DNA of 64,000 nt, from the NCBI GenBank assembly GCA_963803735.1, contig CAWDNV010000029.1, forward strand, positions 124,001 through 188,000, read 5' to 3'. The position numbers and the translations under genes are program-made. The stretch comes from Palsa-189 sp963803735. Lineage in GTDB: Bacteria > Acidobacteriota > Terriglobia > Acidiferrales > UBA7541. The notes beneath the pieces are model-generated. The model was not told the DNA's origin, did no database searches, and saw only the letters and a list, made by a program, of their open reading frames with translations. Positions 61,906 through 64,000 of this stretch are shown here, one piece after another; the stretch's first letter is position 1; each line of letters starts with the position of its first letter.

Positions 61906-62873
61906 AAGCTGTCAGATTATTGGAGTACGGTGGGCAGTTGGTGTTCAACGATGCACCGACGCCGACGATCGCACGCGACGAGATCTTGTTGAAGGTTAAA
62001 AGTACCGCCGTCAATCACCTGGATCTTGTGAAGGCGTCTGGAACGATAAGACAGGTACTCCCCATCGACCTGCCGTGGATACCTGGTCATGAGTTTTCAG
62101 GGCTCGTCGAACAGATTGGAAGTGACGTTGCGGGGTATGCGGCGGGTGACGCCGTGTTCGGCGCGAACGGAATCGGCGGCGCTTACGCGGAGTATCTGGC
62201 CGTCAAGCCGGCGGTCATCGCAAGGAAACCATCAAAGCTTTCCTTTGAGGAGGCGGCATCTGTGCCGGTGGCCGCCCAAACTGCGTGGCAGGGAATTTTC
62301 ACCCACGGCCACCTGGAAAAGGGACAAACGATCCTGATCCAGGGTGGGGCTGGCGCTGTGGGCGCCTATGCGGTGCAATTGGCATCGCATGCCGGTGCTA
62401 CCGTCATCGCCACGGCAAGCGGCGACGATGAGGCGTATCTCAACTCCATCGGAGCCAGCCGGGTCATCGATTATCGAAAGGAGCCGTTCGAGAAGGTTCT
62501 GCGAGAGAAGGTCGATGTGGTCTTTGACTTGATCGGTGGGGATACACAGAAGCGGTCGTTCCTCGTCTTAAAGGAAGGTGGACATCTCGTCTCTGCCACC
62601 CAGCCCGTGTCGCAGGAAGAGACGGCAAAGCGTCATGTTTCCGGCGCGATGATGAGGCTCGCGCCGTCAGGAGAGATGCTCGGCAAAATCGCGCGACTGC
62701 TGGAAGAGGAGACGATACGACCAGATGTCGCGATCGTGTACTCGCTCCAGGATGCGGCGCACGCCTGGAAGGACATCGCCCGGAACCTGCCAGGGGTTCA
62801 TGGGATGTCGCCTAGCGGGCCGGGAGCTGTAAGAAGCAGGTCACACGGCAAGATAGTGCTTCGTGTGGCCTAG
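61902..62873 (+). CDS. NADP-dependent quinone oxidoreductase (zinc-free MDR)
   Basis: 323 residues. MDR fold: MKAVRLLEYGG, VNHLDLVKASG, IPGHEFSGLVEQIGSDV, then ILIQGGAGAVGAYAVQLASH for NADP binding. No structural or catalytic zinc Cys set, so it is of the QOR/zeta-crystallin type that reduces quinones or enones. Part of the MarR-linked cluster. The C-terminus ends SHGKIVLRVA. Confidence 0.93.
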   Translation: MKAVRLLEYGGQLVFNDAPTPTIARDEILLKVKSTAVNHLDLVKASGTIRQVLPIDLPWIPGHEFSGLVEQIGSDVAGYAAGDAVFGANGIGGAYAEYLAVKPAVIARKPSKLSFEEAASVPVAAQTAWQGIFTHGHLEKGQTILIQGGAGAVGAYAVQLASHAGATVIATASGDDEAYLNSIGASRVIDYRKEPFEKVLREKVDVVFDLIGGDTQKRSFLVLKEGGHLVSATQPVSQEETAKRHVSGAMMRLAPSGEMLGKIARLLEEETIRPDVAIVYSLQDAAHAWKDIARNLPGVHGMSPSGPGAVRSRSHGKIVLRVA

Positions 62874-62944
62874 AGATCGCGCGTACGAGATCTATCCGGA
62901 GCGCAGGGTACAACCAAGATATCCATCATCAAGGAGCAAAAAAT

Positions 62945-63523
62945 ATGATGACGATCTCTGTAATCGTTGGCAGCACACGCCAGAATCGGTTCTCTGAAAA
63001 GCCGGCTCAATGGATTCATCAGGAGCTTCAAAAGAGGCAGGCGATCGCAGCACGGCTGCTCGACCTCCGCGACTTCCCAATGCCTTTCTTCGACCAGCCT
63101 CTGCCACCAGCTATGCCGGGCCGGCCTCCTTATGAACACGACGTAGTCAAAAAGTGGACGGGACAAATCGCGGCGTCGGATGGTTTTGTATTCGTCACGC
63201 CGGAATACAACTACGGTCCCTCCGCGGTCCTGAAAAATGCAATCGATTGGGTTTACCCAGAGTGGAACCGCAAGGCCGCTGCCTTTGTGAGCTATGGCAG
63301 CGCCATGGGTGCACGAGCCGTCCAGCAGCTTCGCGAGACGGCAATCGAAATTCAAATGGCGCCGATTCGATCGTCGGTCCATATTCCAGTGTCAACGCTT
63401 TGGGCGCATTTCCAGGGTGGAGATGTGGAGAAGGGCCTAGCCGAATTGGAGAAGCAAGCGAACACCATGATTGACGATCTACTCTGGTGGACAGCAGCTC
63501 TAAAAGCCGCGCGCGAGCGCTGA
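62945..63523 (+). CDS. NAD(P)H-dependent FMN reductase
   Basis: 192 residues. Flavodoxin-like: ISVIVGSTRQNRFSEKPAQW (phosphate loop GSTRxxR) and FVFVTPEYNYGPSAVLKNAI with the PEYN(Y/G) motif typical of NADPH-dependent FMN reductases (SsuE/ArsH/chromate reductase group), then AAFVSYGSAMGARAVQQLRE. Likely supplies reduced flavin or reduces quinones. AAGGAG lies upstream of the start. Confidence 0.93.
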   Translation: MMTISVIVGSTRQNRFSEKPAQWIHQELQKRQAIAARLLDLRDFPMPFFDQPLPPAMPGRPPYEHDVVKKWTGQIAASDGFVFVTPEYNYGPSAVLKNAIDWVYPEWNRKAAAFVSYGSAMGARAVQQLRETAIEIQMAPIRSSVHIPVSTLWAHFQGGDVEKGLAELEKQANTMIDDLLWWTAALKAARER

Positions 63524-63533
63524 TGGACAGCAG

Positions 63534-64000
63534 ATGAAAACCTCAATAAAAACACACGAGGGACGGGTGGCGTTGGTCACAGGCTCTGCTCAAGGTATCG
63601 GTCAAGCGATAGCGCTGGCATTGGCAGAACGGGGCGCAAAGGTGATTGCAACCGACCTCAAACCCCCGCACGAAACCGTACGTAAGATCGGTCCCACGGC
63701 ATACGCGCTTGAACTCGATGTGACGCAGGAAGTGCAGTGGCGTTCGGTCGCCGACAAGACCCGAGATGTGGGCGAGGTGGATATCGTTGTGAATAACGCG
63801 GGCTATTTTCCAAATCGCTCTATCGACGAATTGGATCTACCCACGTGGCGAAAGACGATGGCTACCAACTTGGACTCACATTTTCTAAGCGTGAAATATT
63901 TCTTGCCGGCAATGAGGAAGAAGAAATGGGGCCGCTTCGTCGGCATATCTTCAAATATGGTGGGCTTGGTTATACCCGGCATGAGCCACTACATCGCTAC
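63534..64000 (+). CDS. SDR family oxidoreductase, 3' end outside window
   Basis: The ATG at 63534 begins MKTSIKTHEGRVALVTGSAQ with the cofactor loop TGSAQGIGQAI, then VNNAGYF (NNAG) and the catalytic Ser in GISSNMVG. The window ends at SHYIA, just at the Tyr of YxxxK. About 155 residues are visible of an expected 250. Same direction as the FMN reductase, 10 bp downstream, so very likely the same operon. Confidence 0.92.
   Translation, partial: MKTSIKTHEGRVALVTGSAQGIGQAIALALAERGAKVIATDLKPPHETVRKIGPTAYALELDVTQEVQWRSVADKTRDVGEVDIVVNNAGYFPNRSIDELDLPTWRKTMATNLDSHFLSVKYFLPAMRKKKWGRFVGISSNMVGLVIPGMSHYIA

Noticed and set aside
1..64000. CRISPR array, tRNA or rRNA genes
   Set aside because: No regularly spaced identical repeats and no cloverleaf or rRNA-like sequence was recognised by eye; the repeated units found are IS elements and scattered REP-like units.

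Overview
The window looks like chromosomal DNA of a soil Acidobacteriota (Terriglobia-like). The evidence is the combination of an Oar-type TonB receptor, a TIGR03435-type protein, an OmpR-type winged-helix protein, several secreted NHL beta-propellers, DUF2934 and DUF6152 proteins and moderately high GC. This placement rests on family content only. No rRNA, tRNA, CRISPR array or replication origin was seen.

Layout. (1) 1-10.8 kb: the end of a TonB-dependent receptor, decayed fragments (receptor N-terminus, integrase, DUF6152), three stand-alone receiver proteins (one with the phospho-acceptor Asp replaced by Asn) and an unusual winged-helix/STAS fusion. (2) 10.9-26.5 kb: mostly exported enzymes. 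These are a Tat-type VOC protein, a subclass B3 metallo-beta-lactamase-like protein, a catalytic/non-catalytic M16 peptidase pair, two intact and two decayed NHL proteins, an alpha/beta hydrolase, a tannase/feruloyl esterase, a PHB-depolymerase-like esterase, an exported RidA protein, a gamma-glutamyltransferase and a cupin, with gmhA among them. (3) 26.5-48 kb: accessory region with six IS110-family elements (IS1111-like layout, about 1.52 kb each), all in the same orientation, five near-identical and one divergent. Each sits in the loop of the same REP-like hairpin repeat. Cargo between them includes a SagB-type double nitroreductase, a secreted tyrosine-phosphatase-like protein, cupin, HEAT-repeat, universal stress and membrane proteins, plus IS30 and TIGR03435 remnants. 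(4) 48-57.5 kb: stress-type genes (DUF2934, HdeD-like, DUF1269, rhomboid, DoxX), an NTF2-like protein, an MmgE/PrpD protein, another NHL protein and more solo REP copies. (5) 57.6-64 kb: two regulator-linked redox modules, HxlR divergent from SnoaL-SDR, and MarR (with a perfect palindromic operator) divergent from DoxX-NmrA-quinone oxidoreductase-FMN reductase-SDR, the last gene running off the window.

The most interesting system is the IS110/REP pair. Each IS has about 375 bp of noncoding DNA downstream of its transposase, where IS1111-group elements encode a bridge/seek RNA. In all six copies this DNA contains a 9-nt segment (AATCCCGTT on the transposase strand) identical to the target flank next to the insertion point. 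A second segment 32 nt away resembles the other flank on the opposite strand. This is the arrangement expected for the two target guides of a bridge RNA, here aimed at the loop of a genomic palindromic repeat. Unoccupied target copies (42011-42093, 43562-43597) lie in the same window.
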